This document shows positions 36,223 to 47,903 of a stretch of 64,000 bases of DNA, piece after piece. How positions within the stretch are numbered: the first letter of the stretch is position 1; each line of letters starts with the position of its first letter. The DNA comes from Tragulus kanchil (Eukaryota > Chordata > Mammalia > Artiodactyla > Tragulidae): assembly GCA_022376925.1 (NCBI GenBank), contig JAIOJX010000001.1:3195501-3259500 (forward strand). Direction: 5' to 3'. Position numbers and translations under genes: made by a program. A model generated the notes under the pieces. That model was given only the letters and a program-made list of their open reading frames with translations, did not search any database and was not told the origin of the DNA.

Positions 36223-38654
36223 CCAGAAAACTTTCTGGGTCCATCCTCTAGACCTCCAATAGGAAATGGCTCATTCAATGCTGATGACAACCCTGGATGG
36301 GAGGGGACATTCAGGGACCCCAAGTTCCAAGCAAATGTGGTGTAGCTAGAGAGATCCGAGTGGGTAAGAAGGCCGTGGAGTCAAAGGATCGGGCTCAGAG
36401 CTGGTCTGCTTTCATTTCTGCACCTGCCGTCAGCAGCAGCAGAAACAAGCAATCCCAGCACCTTCCCGAAGCCTCAAGCGGAATTGCTGTAGGAGTCCGA
36501 CTGGAAGAGGCAGGGCACGGGTGGCACCACGGCCCCTCCTGGGCTAAGCTGTGGGCCGGCCAGGAGCCAGGAAGGAGGCGGAGCAGGGGCAATAGTGAAT
36601 CCAGTGAGCATGACCAAGAGCGAAGGAGGATGAGGTTGCACAGGCAGGGGAGGGAGAAGCCATGAGACGCCTGTATTTCAGCAGAACTTAGACTGAAGAG
36701 CGGATGGTGGGCACAGAAAGACCACGGTGAGATCAAAATAAGGCCTCAGCCCAGCCCTTGTGAGAAGAGCAAGCTGTTCTGATGTTGGACAATGAATAAC
36801 TTCCCGGCAGTTATCTTGTGTAGGGAGTGAGTAGGTGCCCGGAGTTGGGTCTAGTGAAAAGGAAAGCCTGCTTCTTCACCAGACTCAAAGCTCCACACTT
36901 TCCAAGACTTGGATGGGCCCTAGACTGCTGTGTTACACTTCTGTTGTGCTGTGGAGCCTTGGCATATGGGTGAGACGCACGAACCCCATTTCAGAATAAT
37001 AAGTGCATTAAAATGCATAAGATTATAAAAGAAACAAATTATACCAAAATAGTATAAACAAAGCCTGTATGAAATACTGTCATAAATGCTTCTTTATTAA
37101 CGCAAGAAATTAAAAAATTTAGTGGTGATTCTAGCAACTACTGGAATTTCAAAATAGTATAGATGGTAAAGACTATCTTGAGATCGCTCAATGATAATAA
37201 CACACTAGGAAAATAATCTGTGATTTTGGTTAGAGAAAAAGTCTCAGATTACTAATGTTGTTGTGGTTCATTGCCTACGAAATGAAATGAAATGAGAAAT
37301 TTCAATGACAAGTCAACAAAAATAGAAATTCAATTTTTCTCTCTCCTGACATCACAGGGGTCCTCACTGAGCGATACGTGTAGGGCAATGGGAATTTTCC
37401 TATTGATCGTGTGTCCTTGAAATTGGCCTCTGATTCTTGCCGGCCAGCTCACAAGATAGTTCTATTCTTTCCTCTCATAAATGTTTATGACAAGTAATGG
37501 CTGCTGAATTCTGTGCCCTGCTTCCAGAGACCAGGCAAAGGCAAGTAAGTCAACCTGCCAACGCAGAGCCTCTGTTCACAGACGCATTCTTGTTGGATAT
37601 GAAATTAGCTTCCTCCCGTCAACTGGTTCCAGGCCACAAGTGAAAAGGAATTCAGGCACAGGTCATGATTCTGTCTTTTGGAACAAGCCAGTGTCACCCC
37701 AGGGATTCCTCTGAAGCAAGCACACACATCTGGCGGCACAGAGTGTGGAATGTTTATTACAAAACCAGTTACACGTTTACAGTAAGCCCCAGGGAGTTTG
37801 GCAGCCAAAGCAAATGACAGCGTAAGACAGAGTGAGAGTAAGAGAGCAAAATGGAGCAAGAGAGTCAGAGGAAACACGTGAGAGGGAAAAGAAGAGGGAT
37901 GGATGATAATAAAAATTGGAAGCAGTCCCAGAGGCCCTCTCACCTAACTGCTGTCACTGTTGGGCACACCAAGGTCCAGAGAAGGGATGTCGCCTAGTGG
38001 GGCCACAGAGCAGTTCAGTTCTGAGCTCACTCTCTGGCCAGTTGCTTGCCTTGCTCATTCTGTAACTCTTGCCTGCCATGAGCCCACGAGACACGTGTGT
38101 GTGGAGCATGCTTCCTGAAGTACTGTTCAAAACGGACAACAGGTCCCACGCGTTTGCACGCACGGCTGTATCTCTGGTGGCAAGCACAGCCATCGATACC
38201 ACAATCTTGAGGAAGGGAGCAAAAGGCTGTGGTCATATTTTGGACACACTGTGCTCAGTCTGATGGCCCGTCCCATTGGCGGGAGGCCCACTATGATTCT
38301 GCCGGCAGGGTGAGGCCAGCAAGCGTATCAGCCAGGGACTTGAGGGCGGAAAGGAAAGTGGGAAGAAAGGAAGAAGGTGGATTTCCTGCTGCTGTTTCAG
38401 GATCAGGAGCAGGTGAGGAGGAGGGAGCCTGCAGTGGGCTCCCATCTTAGCCACAGGGCTTGGAGCGTGGGTGCAGCTCGGGCACCCCTACATGGGTGGT
38501 TCCCTACTCTGATCTCCACAGAAGTCCATGAAAAGTTGTTTACCAGCAGCAGCAGGATTTCATTACTGTCACCGTTATTATTCTGCCCTTTCCTTATTTA
38601 GGCAGATTTTATCCCCAGTTTGGTTGGCAGTTGAATCGCACTCAGGGCCAAGGG
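36223..38654. other. Long unique stretch, no gene supported
   Basis: 2.4 kb with no transposon I recognise. It is GC-richer than the left half at 36300-36680 and 38240-38480, and AT-rich at 37000-37330. Frames of 112-122 codons at 36297, 36395 and 37605 (minus) lack known domains, and the opposing frames overlap. I saw no convincing splice-bounded exon. The stretch could be regulatory or intronic. Confidence 0.4.
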
Positions 38655-38800
38655 TACAGGACTCTGAACTTCAGCTCAGATTTGAGGCATAACTTTGCCT
38701 CTTATTAGCTTGATTAGATGACTTGAGTGAGTTTCGAACCTTCTTGAGTCTACATCGCCAGTATGCAAAAGGGGGAATCCGACCTCTAACCCAGGTTGTT
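38655..38800 (+). mobile_element. MIR SINE
   Basis: CTCTGAACTTCAGCTCAGAT, GCCTCTTATTAGCTTGATTA, GACTTGAGTGAGTTTCGAAC and CTTGAGTCTACATCGCC follow the MIR core, with strong divergence. Confidence 0.6.
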
Positions 38801-39300
38801 GTCAAGGGGTGAGCACCATGAGCTGAGGGGACCAAGCGGTCGGATCAGTGTACAGCCCTCTCGCTCTGTATGCGGATTGCTGGGCTGTTCCCTCTAAGAA
38901 TGCCTTCTTCCTGTGGATCACTCTGCTTTTTTCCTTGCAAGTGGGAGCTATTGACAGAGGCACCAGCACATTCAAAAGTGAAATCTGAGAAAAAATGTAA
39001 TTTTCTACTTTTTCTCCAAGATTTACTACATTGCTCCTCAGAGCTCGATGTCAGCCAGCTATAGCCACCGCAAGATTAGGGAGTGACAAATCTGGAGCTC
39101 ACCATCAGAGCTTATGAACCATTTATGAGGCCAAAACATGCTTCAAGCTCTCACCTTTCAGGCCAGGATCTGAGGCCCAGGAAAGGCCGGAGATCACCTA
39201 GCCAGCCTCCTATCTTTGATCATTCACATTTCAGTTCTGTGCCAAGGCCAAACGGCCAGCAGCTGTAAACACCGGTAAAGAAAGAATCCACAAACCAACC
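38801..39300. other. Unique sequence, weak MIR-like trace
   Basis: CAGGATCTGAGGCCCAGGAA then CACCTAGCCAGCC near 39165-39210 faintly recalls an antisense MIR. Nothing else is recognised. Confidence 0.35.
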
Positions 39301-39450
39301 TCCACCCAGAGGTGGAACATTGCAGAGAAAGCACGGGCTCTGTCATTAGACAGGCCGAGTTCCTTGCTGCAGCCCTGCCTCTTACATCTATGCAGTTCTG
39401 TGTAAGTTCCTTCACTTGTCTGAGCAGAGGTTTCTGAGGTGACCTTCAAG
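39301..39450 (+). mobile_element. MIR SINE
   Basis: AAAGCACGGGCTCTGTCATT, AGACAGGCCGAGTTCCTTGC, CCTCTTACATCTATGCAGTT, TAAGTTCCTTCACTTGTCTG and AGGTTTCTGAGGTGAC track MIR from its A box-distal part to its tail. Confidence 0.75.
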
Positions 39451-39539
39451 TCCACCTACAGCTTTGACCTTTATCTTATTTCCTATCCTTCAGATACTTA
39501 CTAGAGACTGTTGTGTGGATTACTTCATACATACAAATC

Positions 39540-40065
39540 TAAGAATCAAATTCAAACTCTAGCGTGGTTTCTGCCTGCCTCACTTTCTGATATCAGTCTC
39601 TTACCAGTCTCCCACTCCTGCTTTGTAACTGGGAGGCACTCTTCTCTATTTGTTGCTCCTCAAACACACCAAGACTGTGCCTACCACAGGGCCTTTGCAT
39701 CTGCTGTTACTCTTCTGAGAGATCTGTAATGCTCTTATTGAAAATATTTGAATGGCTGGATTCTTTTTATTCAGGTCTCAGTTCAGATACTAACTGTTCA
39801 TCAAGGCCATCTCTGGTCATCTTGATAGAGCTGCTCAGTTCCTGTCACTGTCTGCATCACTATTTTAATTTCTCTCTGATACTTGTCAGAAGCCAAAATG
39901 ATGTCATTTAGTTATTTAGTTGCCATTGTCTGTTTCTCCAAGCAAAAAAATGCCTCCATGGGAGGAGGGACCCTGTCTTTACTGATCATGACTCTATCCC
40001 AAGCACGAGATCAATTCTGTCATAGAATGACACACAGTAAATATTTAGTAAATGAAGAAATGATT
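39540..40065 (+). mobile_element. L2 LINE 3' end
   Basis: TTGCTCCTCAAACACACCAA, CCACAGGGCCTTTGCATCTG, CTGTTACTCTTCTGAGAGAT, TTCAGGTCTCAGTTCAGATA, CATCAAGGCCATCTCTGGTC and the end ACACAGTAAATATTTAGTAA match the L2 3' region in order. Confidence 0.88.
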
Positions 40066-40084
40066 TCCATGCTTCTAGCTTGCT

Positions 40085-40345
40085 CCAATAATCATTTCTC
40101 TACACCAGAGTGATCTTTTAAGAATGCAAATTATATCATGGCACTAAAAATCCTTTAATAGCTTCCCACTGCCCTTCAAATATACAAAGCTCCAAGTACT
40201 TACGGTGGCTAACAAGACTTGCCGTAACCTGAGCCATCATGTCTGAAACAACAACTCTGCCCGTAGCCCACTGTCAGTCATGTTCATTTTCTATCAATTC
40301 CTCAGATTCATTGTGATCTTTCCTCCTTCTGACTTTGCTTGGCTG
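40085..40345 (+). mobile_element. L2 LINE fragment
   Basis: CACCAGAGTGATCTTTTAAG, AATGCAAATTATATCATGGC, AATCCTTTAATAGCTTCCCA and CTGCCCTTCAAATATACAAA match the L2 segment that lies upstream of the first L2's sequence. Two L2 pieces therefore sit in inverted order along the + strand, on the same strand. Confidence 0.75.
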
Positions 40346-42950
40346 GTATCTCTGTCCCCAGAATCCTTCCTCCACCTGCACCTCCACCTCCTCTACCTGC
40401 CGCGGCCCATGTGTAAGGTAGCAGTGCAGAGAGTAGAGACAGTGGCTGCTCTAGGAGCACCAGGATGACAAGGATCACCTCCCACTGGGCTGGCTGGAGG
40501 AGCTGGGAAGCCCTGCTGGTCCACAACTGACATTTCCAGGCTTGACCTACACAGAGGTCACCACCATCCTCTAAAGTCACACAAAGCAAAGACAAACAAA
40601 AATCAGGTCTCTCTCAGCAACAACTTTAAAAGAAGGTATCTACTTGGCTTGGGCCATCCCTTCCCTTTCCTGCACCAACTCAACTCTTTATCCAGTCTAA
40701 TCCAGCCACACTCCACTGAGGACCATTGCCGGGAGCCTCCACGGTACTAAATCCACTGGCTGTGGATCTTGCCTCCTTTGATCTGACCTTTTGAGATCAT
40801 GGGGAAGAGGAAAACACCAGCCTGTGTGTTGTCCCCCTTGTCTCTTAGGCTACTCCTTGTCAGTCTTCTTTGTTGGCCCTTCCTTCTCTACTTTACAGAA
40901 ACCTCTATCTCTAGCTCACACGTCATACCTGTATATTCAACTGTCTACTACCCATTTCCACGGAAAAGTCACAACAGCAGCCCAGGTGTCTCACCAGTCC
41001 TCGCTCTGAGGCTTTACCCTCACTAGAGCCCGTGTGTGCTCTTTCTTCCCACCGCTGAGCCCCTGCTCACCCTGTCGCTTGCTCTCAAGATGGCCTCCCC
41101 CTTCCTTCCATATGGCACACTCATACTTATTTTCTTGTTACCAGTTCAAAACGTCAACTGCTGTAAAGACTTTTTTGTCTCTGCACTCCCCTCCCTGTGT
41201 TTTCGCCAGGTCTGGGTTATGAGCTTTTCCTCTGGATTCCCACAGCCTCCTATGCTTCCTGATCATTCATCCTCATTACAGAGTATGCCGTCATCCAGAT
41301 CCATCTGTTCCCAGGATGGAGGAGGGGATCCTCAAAAGCAGGGCCCTTCTCCAAGGGGCTCCGTCATCTTTGCCTCCGGGAGGTGTGTCCTGTTTCTCCC
41401 CTTCCGTCCTCATAGTCCCAGTCAATCTACACTTCTGCCTTGCTGCACTTTCTCTCCTCTTACAACTTAGAATTTTGTTGTCAAAGCTCATCACTCAATT
41501 CCATATTCATGATTGTATCTCTTCCTGACATTGTTTTCAGTTGATGGCAGTGTTTTGTTGCTTTGTGCTGCGTTTTGTGTGACTTTTTTTTTATCTCAAG
41601 TGACATGGCTGCCAAACCTTGGAGGCTTAGTCCAAACCCCGGGAGGAGGTCTGTCACCAGCCAGCTGCATGGCAGCCTCTCTCTGCGGAGGCCTCCGAAG
41701 CTGACCCAGGAGAAAGCCGGAGAGAGATGGGCCCAGCAACAGAGCCACAGCCACGCACACGGTACCCGCCTAGCCCTCCAGTGTCAGAGGATCTTCCTTC
41801 ATCCTCCAGCCCGTCTTCCCTCCTAACCTTCTCTCATTTTCCTTGCCACTCAAGGATATCTAGAAGCCAAGGACTCCCTTTATTATAATTCAGCAAACGG
41901 GTAAACTAAGGCACTAAGAAGGGCCACTAATGTCTCTCAAAATGTTGCTTCCTGGACAGCAGGTCAGGTGTGAGCTGTGACAGCCTACCCCAGAGCACGG
42001 AATTTAAGGAGACACTTACTTTCGGCTTATGCAAGTTCAAAATGGACACCTGAGAGTGACAGCCTGTGGGTGGACAAGGCAGCTGGGGCTGTAGGCGCTG
42101 GGAGATCACTAAGAGATGAAATGGGCGATTTTCACGCAGCGTCCTCCCAGACTCTTAGGATGACGGTGGGGATGGGTTGGGGTGAAGAGAGGAGGGGACT
42201 GCAGCACTGAAGTCACCGATAGCAGCATCCTCAGAACCCACAGAGCTTGGGAGTGGATAGAACAGCCTGCACATCACCCTGACCCATCCTGGAAGACAAA
42301 GAAGAGGGGAACACAGAAAGGAAGGGGTCCACCAGGGCAAATGGCAACCCCCAGACAGTATATTGCCCACATACGCAGATGCCAGAATAGATCCATGGGG
42401 AAATAACCATTAGAAGGTTCTGAAGCACTCAGAAGGCAGTTGCCTGACTGGCTTTACCAGGTGCCTTTGGGTCAGTCTCTTCTCCTGGGGCTTCGGAGTC
42501 CCCATAGGTATATGGGACCTCGCAGTTTCTGTCTTGTCAGGTTGTTTTGGCTCCAGACTCTCTTCGTCGGTGACTCTGATCTCTGGTCCAGCCCCGGAGC
42601 CCAGAAGGTGGCCGGCGGCTCAAGCATCTGCTATCAGCGACTCCAAAGAGAAATACACTTTGTACGAGTCTGAGCAAACGGTTGTGCATGAAAGCCTTGA
42701 TTTAAGGCCATTTCAATAAGCCCCAATTCATCATCTTGAAGGTCTTTGAAGAAAAGACAAGTGCCATTTTCTAAATGCCATTATGCAATCAAGCCTTTCG
42801 CAGGCGGCCAGCAGGCTCACATGCCCACACGCGTGCTCTGACTACCACATCTCACAACGGCGCTCACTCAGTGTGCCGGGCCTCCCTTTGGCAGACAGCT
42901 GAAAAACAAGCGCGGGCTTCCCCTAGGCTGCGGGATGTGGGAGGAGCAGG
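40346..42950. other. Long unique stretch, no gene supported
   Basis: No confident transposon. 40800-41520 is pyrimidine-rich on the + strand and may be a very old LINE relic (CCTTGTCTCTTAGGCTACTC, TGTCTACTACCCATTTCCAC), but this is weak. The 144-codon frame at 41036-41470 has an unusual Ser/Pro-rich composition and no domain. 42640-42790 is a candidate conserved non-coding stretch. Confidence 0.35.
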
Positions 42951-43100
42951 CAAAGGCTCTAAACTGCTTAGAAAGGGAACTAAACACCTGGCTTCAGATC
43001 TTGGCTTCACTATTCACTGGCAATGAGATGTTCAGCAAGACTGGGTACCATCACGAGCCTGCTTCTCTGGCTCTGAAAGGATGGAGACTCCCTAGACCAT
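42951..43100 (+). mobile_element. MIR-like SINE
   Basis: ACCTGGCTTCAGATCTTGGC, TTCACTATTCACTGGCAATG and AGATGTTCAGCAAGACTGGG resemble the MIR core in sense. Confidence 0.5.
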
Positions 43101-43171
43101 CAGGCTATTCAAAAAGCTGATGAGGAGACACACAGGATACTGCTTTGTTCTCAGAAACCTATTTTGATATC

Positions 43172-43240
43172 ATCGAGGCCTGTGCTTCTCAGCGTGGTCC
43201 CCAGATCAGCATGACATTAGAGCAGGTTAGCTGTGGGGCA
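43172..43240 (+). mobile_element. MER5A DNA transposon, left half
   Basis: GCTTCTCAGCGTGGTCCCCA then GATCAGCATGACATTAGAGC matches the MER5A start (hAT-Charlie non-autonomous). It stops where a Bov-tA/L1 composite begins; the other half is at 44150-44250. Confidence 0.65.
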
Positions 43241-43261
43241 TATAGACAGTGGAGGATTACT

Positions 43262-43465
43262 TGGGCTTCCCCGGTGGCTCAGCAGGAAGAAATTGCCCGC
43301 AGTGCAGGAGCTGCAGGAGACTTGGGTTCGATCCCTGAGTCAGGAAGAGTCCCTGGGGGAGGGCATGGCAGCCCACTCCAGCCTCTTTGCCTGGAGAAGC
43401 CCATGGACAGAGGAGCCTGGGGGCCTAGCGCCCAGAGGGCTGCACACAACTGAAGTGACTTAGCA
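43262..43465 (+). mobile_element. Bov-tA SINE
   Basis: GGGCTTCCCCGGTGGCTCAG, GGGTTCGATCCCTGAGTCAG, AGCCCACTCCAGCCTCTTTG and AACTGAAGTGACTTAGCAC. Full-length forward copy immediately followed by an L1 3' end. Confidence 0.95.
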
Positions 43466-44148
43466 CATTATTCAGCCATAAAAAAGAAGAATGCAATTGT
43501 ACCATTTGTAGAGAGGTGGATGAACCGAGAGACTGTCATACACAGTGGAGTAAGTCAGAAAGAAAAAATAATATTGGATATTAACATTTATATATGGAAT
43601 CTGAAAGAATTTATTAGAGTATCTTATTTACAAAGCAGAAATAGAGTCATAGACATAGGGAACAGCTGTCTGGCCCCTGAGGCGGGGAGAGCGGGATGGG
43701 GTGAATTGAGAGACTGGGATTGATACATATAATTAGTGTGCTGTGTTTGTGTTTAGTCGCTCAGTTGTGTCCGACTCTGTGCGACCCCATGGCCTGTAGC
43801 CCCCCAGGCTCCTCTGGCCATGGGGATTCTCCAGGCAAGGAGACTGGAGTGGGCTGCCATGCCCTCCCCCAGGGGATTTCCCCAACCCGAGGAGTGAACC
43901 CAGGTCTCCCGCATTGCAGGAGGATTCTTTACTTTCTGAACCACCAGCGAGTGTATAAAACAGATAACTAATGAGAACTTCCTGTTTAATATGGGGAACT
44001 CTACTCAGTGTTCTGTGGTGACCTAAATGGGAAGGAAATCCAGAACAAGAGGGGCTATACATATACGTATAGTTGATTTACTTTGCTATATGGCAGAAAC
44101 TGACATAGCACTGTAAAGCAACTAAACTTCAATTTTTTTTAAAAAAGC
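43466..44148 (+). mobile_element. Ruminant L1 3' end split by Bov-tA
   Basis: ATTATTCAGCCATAAAAAAG, AGGTGGATGAACCGAGAGAC, GTAAGTCAGAAAGAAAAAAT, TATTTACAAAGCAGAAATAG, CAGATAACTAATGAGAACTT, AGTTGATTTACTTTGCTATA and AAACTTCAATTTTTTTTAAA. An antisense Bov-tA occupies 43738-43950. Confidence 0.92.
43738..43950 (-). mobile_element. Bov-tA SINE, antisense
   Basis: GTCGCTCAGTTGTGTCCGAC, CCCAGGCTCCTCTGGCCATG, GGCAAGGAGACTGGAGTGGG, AGGTCTCCCGCATTGCAGGA and TCTGAACCACCAGCGAG. Near full length; possible short TSD AGTGT on each side. Confidence 0.95.
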
Positions 44149-44149
44149 A

Positions 44150-44250
44150 TGTTAGAAACACAAGACCGAGTAAATCAGAAACTCCAGATGATGGGCCCAG
44201 TAAGTCATGTTTTAACAAGCGCTTCAGGGGAATCCAACACATGAAAGCAC
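44150..44250 (+). mobile_element. MER5A DNA transposon, right half
   Basis: AATCAGAAACTCCAGATGAT, GGGCCCAGTAAGTCATGTTT, TAACAAGCGCTTCAGGGGAA and AGCACTTGAGGACCA match the right part of MER5A, colinear with 43172-43240. Confidence 0.8.
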
Positions 44251-45557
44251 TTGAGGACCAGGCATCCAATTCAGACTCATAAAGTCAAAGAAATGGAAGA
44301 CCAGAGAAAGCCTAAGGACTGCATGTTCACAGGGAGCAAGGTGCTGGGTAGGGGGAAGCAATGGCTCCAAGGTAGCCCCGCAGGGTGTCCATGAGACCAG
44401 GGGCTCTTGGCTCCCATGCGGTGCTCTTGCCGGGACAGCAGTCTCAGCAGTGCTGAAGCCCCCTTCTCCTGGGCAGATACCCTCAAAAGTTCAGGTTGAA
44501 ATGGGACCCTGATGCTCGCTCCTTGCAAATTTGCAAATGGAGCATTTTTCGGTGCTAGTCCCATGGCTGAAAGAGAGACTGGTCCTCAGAGAAGAGCCTG
44601 TGAGCAGCGCTCAGGGGGTGACCTAGCAGGACCACCGCGTGGGAGGCAAGAGACCATGTTCTCACAGGAACCTTTCTGGACACTTTTCTATGAAATAGCC
44701 TCTCTTGTAGCCATGGATGCAGCACTCAGAAATAATCTTTTACCACATTTTTAAGGAGTAAGAAACAGGTCTTTGTGTTAGCCTGAGCTGTTTGGAGTAT
44801 TTGCCCAGGAGAAAGGATCTCAGGTGCTCGTGGTCGTCCTAGGGCGGAGGCCAGCCGCAGGGAAGCCCCGGCCTCTCTTTCCAGGGCTGAAGCTGGAGAC
44901 AGAGCCGGTGGGCAGGGCAGGCAGCGCTCGGAGTTCGCTGATGCCTGCAGCGAGCTAGAGGGCAGAGAAAGGGCTCAAGCTGGGGGCCCCACATTTGACC
45001 CTGTGGCTCTCCTGACTGCCTGTCTGCCTCGTAGGCTCTTGCCCTAGAACTTCTTTCTGCCCTTCCCCAAGTGCCCCCAATCCGATCTGTTCCTCTCCCC
45101 AGTGATAAAGGGCAAGAGAGTGTGGGAGGGGGGTCCCTGACTTCTGAGATTGCAGGGCCCTCTTGGCCGTCCTGATCCCCCGTATGGGGAAGTGCAGCGA
45201 TAGCAAGAGAGCCAGCCCCTCAGGCCCTCGCTCTGCTTCGGCAGATCGGCAAAAGCACGCCCAACCCCTCCACAGCCCACATCATGCTGGCAGGTCACGA
45301 CTCTCTTCCCCCAGACCAGCGCGGGGACTTCAGCGGCGCGTGGGCGCTTCTCCCCCTCCCCTTCCCAGCCGCTCGGCGCGGAGCTCTCCATCAGAAGGGG
45401 ATTAGATTTGGGGAGAGTTATTTCTTTTTCCAGATGTAATTGTTTCTTAATTCTTTTAATTTCATTCTCTTTAAAGATTACAAGCAAGAACCAGCACTTG
45501 ATAAACAATGAAGAACATTAGCAATTAATCGAGTTTTCAAGTGGCACTGCTTTCATG

Positions 45558-45558
<1 letters not shown>
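44251..45558. other. Unique GC-rich sequence, no gene supported
   Basis: No transposon recognised. Overlapping frames on both strands (80-154 codons) lack domains. It holds a small CpG cluster at 45226-45392 and an AT-rich, TAAT-containing stretch at 45418-45540. Confidence 0.45.
45226..45392. promoter_or_regulatory. Small CpG cluster, possible promoter or enhancer
   Basis: About 15 CpG dinucleotides in roughly 167 bp by eye, including AGCGGCGCGTGGGCGC and CGCTCGGCGCGGAG, against CpG-poor surroundings. No core promoter or transcript can be assigned. It is too short for a formal CpG island. Confidence 0.4.
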
Positions 45559-45606
<48 letters not shown>

Positions 45607-45638
45607 TGTTTATATATATATATAGAGAGAGAGAGAGT
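45559..45638. repeat. (TA)n and (GA)n compound microsatellite
   Basis: More than 20 uninterrupted AT units to about 45603, then GTATGTT, a second short TATA run and about seven GA units to 45638. Confidence 0.97.
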
Positions 45639-45740
45639 ATAATATAAAGTTGGAAAGTACATCATCCTTGGAGAAAGCCTATGGATGAAAGGAAAGGAAA
45701 TGAGATGAAAGGGAAGTACTTGATGCAATTTAAAATCTGA

Positions 45741-47903
45741 GGAAGCAAAGACCCTTCCAAACTCTTCCAAGATCCCTGCCAAGGGATCAGGAAGCCCAGA
45801 AAGCTACACAAGTTCCCCAAAGACAGAGGCTCATTTGCTTGTCCATTAAATTAGTGGTCACTGACTCACTCAGACATTCATTCATTCAGTGGCTTAGTCC
45901 TTTCCCTTCTTACTCACTAGCTCGCACATGGACCAGAACATTTCTTCTTTCTCTCCCTTGCACACTTCTTCATGCACACACTCTCACACATTGTCTTGCA
46001 CTGCACCACCCAGGGCTCCATGGTGACTTAAGTCTTGAGCTGAGTAGAGGCTTTCTTCAAACACATCTTAATGTGCAAAGAAAATGATGATATTGTCTTC
46101 CATAGTATTAGCTGGCTTGTTCTATAATCCTTTCATTCAATTATGGTATTTGAAACTTTACTTTGTGCAGGGAACAGAGAGATACAATTGACATTGACCA
46201 TACCCTCCCCTGACTTGCAGTCCACTCAGGGAGATAAGCATTTTCAGGAATTCCTATACTCGATCCAGGAATCCAAATAGGAATCACTTGACTCTGGCAG
46301 AAAGGCTGCATGCAGGCTTCCACTCATGAACTTCCCTGAGTGTTTTCTATAAAGGAGACCTTGGGAATGCAGAAAGGGCTAAGACATGGTCCTACCTTCA
46401 CAGAGTTCAATATCCAATGGAGCAAAAAGACACCAGACTAGACAATTGGCATAAAATACGAATAAGCTGAGTTGCTGCTCCCAGCAGCAACACAATGATG
46501 CAAGACCCAGGTAATGAATTCTGTTCATGAAAAGTTTATGAACCAGCATTAATTAGCTCTAGACCTTCAAGAAGGTGGAGTTTTTTGGGGATTTTTTTTT
46601 GACAAAGGTAGGTGAAACGAAAGTGCTTGATCCATGGCTAGAAAAGATGTGTTTGGAGAACAGTAAATAGTACTATTTTTCTAGAATGCATCTACCCTGC
46701 CTATCACCTTTGCCCTAGGGCTGCCTGGTAGCAGCTTACAGAGGAATTCAGACGGACCCAGAAGCGCAGGGTTAAATGTATCGCTCTTGCTGAGGAGAGG
46801 AGGGTCTTCCTTAGGGCTGCCAAAAAAGGAAGCAAAGACCCTTCCAAACTCTTCCAAGATCCCTGCCAAGGGATCAGGAAGCCCAGAAAGCTACACAAGT
46901 TCCCCAAAGACAGAGGCTCATTTGCTTGTCCATTAAATTAGTGGTCACTGACTCACTCAGACATTCATTCATTCAGTGGCTTAGTCCTTTCCCTTCTTAC
47001 TCACTAGCTCGCACATGGACCAGAACATTTCTTCTTTCTCTCCCTTGCACACTTCTTCATGCACACACTCTCACACATTGTCTTGCACTGCACCACCCAG
47101 GGCTCCATGGTGACTTAAGTCTTGAGCTGAGTAGAGGCTTTCTTCAAACACATCTTAATGTGCAAAGAAAATGATGATATTGTCTTCCATAGTATTAGCT
47201 GGCTTGTTCTATAATCCTTTCATTCAATTATGGTATTTGAAACTTTACTTTGTGCAGGGAACAGAGAGATACAATTGACATTGACCATACCCTCCCCTGA
47301 CTTGCAGTCCACTCAGGGAGATAAGCATTTTCAGGAATTCCTATACTCGATCCAGGAATCCAAATAGGAATCACTTGACTCTGGCAGAAAGGCTGCATGC
47401 AGGCTTCCACTCATGAACTTCCCTGAGTGTTTTCTATAAAGGAGACCTTGGGAATGCAGAAAGGGCTAAGACATGGTCCTACCTTCACAGAGTTCAATAT
47501 CCAATGGAGCAAAAAGACACCAGACTAGACAATTGGCATAAAATACGAATAAGCTGAGTTGCTGCTCCCAGCAGCAACACAATGATGCAAGACCCAGGTA
47601 ATGAATTCTGTTCATGAAAAGTTTATGAACCAGCATTAATTAGCTCTAGACCTTCAAGAAGGTGGAGTTTTTTGGGGATTTTTTTTTGACAAAGGTAGGT
47701 GAAACGAAAGTGCTTGATCCATGGCTAGAAAAGATGTGTTTGGAGAACAGTAAATAGTACTATTTTTCTAGAATGCATCTACCCTGCCTATCACCTTTGC
47801 CCTAGGGCTGCCTGGTAGCAGCTTACACAGAGGAATTCAGACGGACCCAGAAGCGCAGGGTTAAATGTATCGCTCTTGCTGAGGAGAGGAGGGTCTTCCT
47901 TAG
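45741..47903. repeat. Tandem duplication 8 (unit 1.087 kb)
   Basis: Copy 1 is 45741-46814 and copy 2 is 46828-47903, offset 1,087, with 13 bp of filler (46815-46827). The only inner difference noticed is GCTTACAGAGG versus GCTTACACAGAGG near 46740/47827, close to the right edge. The unit is unique DNA with weak old-repeat traces (TCCTACCTTCACAGAGTTCA). Confidence 0.96.

Noticed and set aside
37605..37943. 112-codon minus-strand frame with a hydrophobic stretch
   Set aside because: Signal-like Leu-rich run, but no family resemblance, no exon evidence and only one unsupported frame; left as unassigned.
41036..41470. 144-codon forward reading frame
   Set aside because: Pyrimidine-rich strand bias explains the open frame; Ser/Pro/Leu-rich with no domain, and opposing frames overlap.
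45044..45508. 154-codon minus-strand reading frame
   Set aside because: Lies in GC-rich DNA where stops are rare, overlaps forward frames, has no recognised domain and ends in AT-rich sequence.
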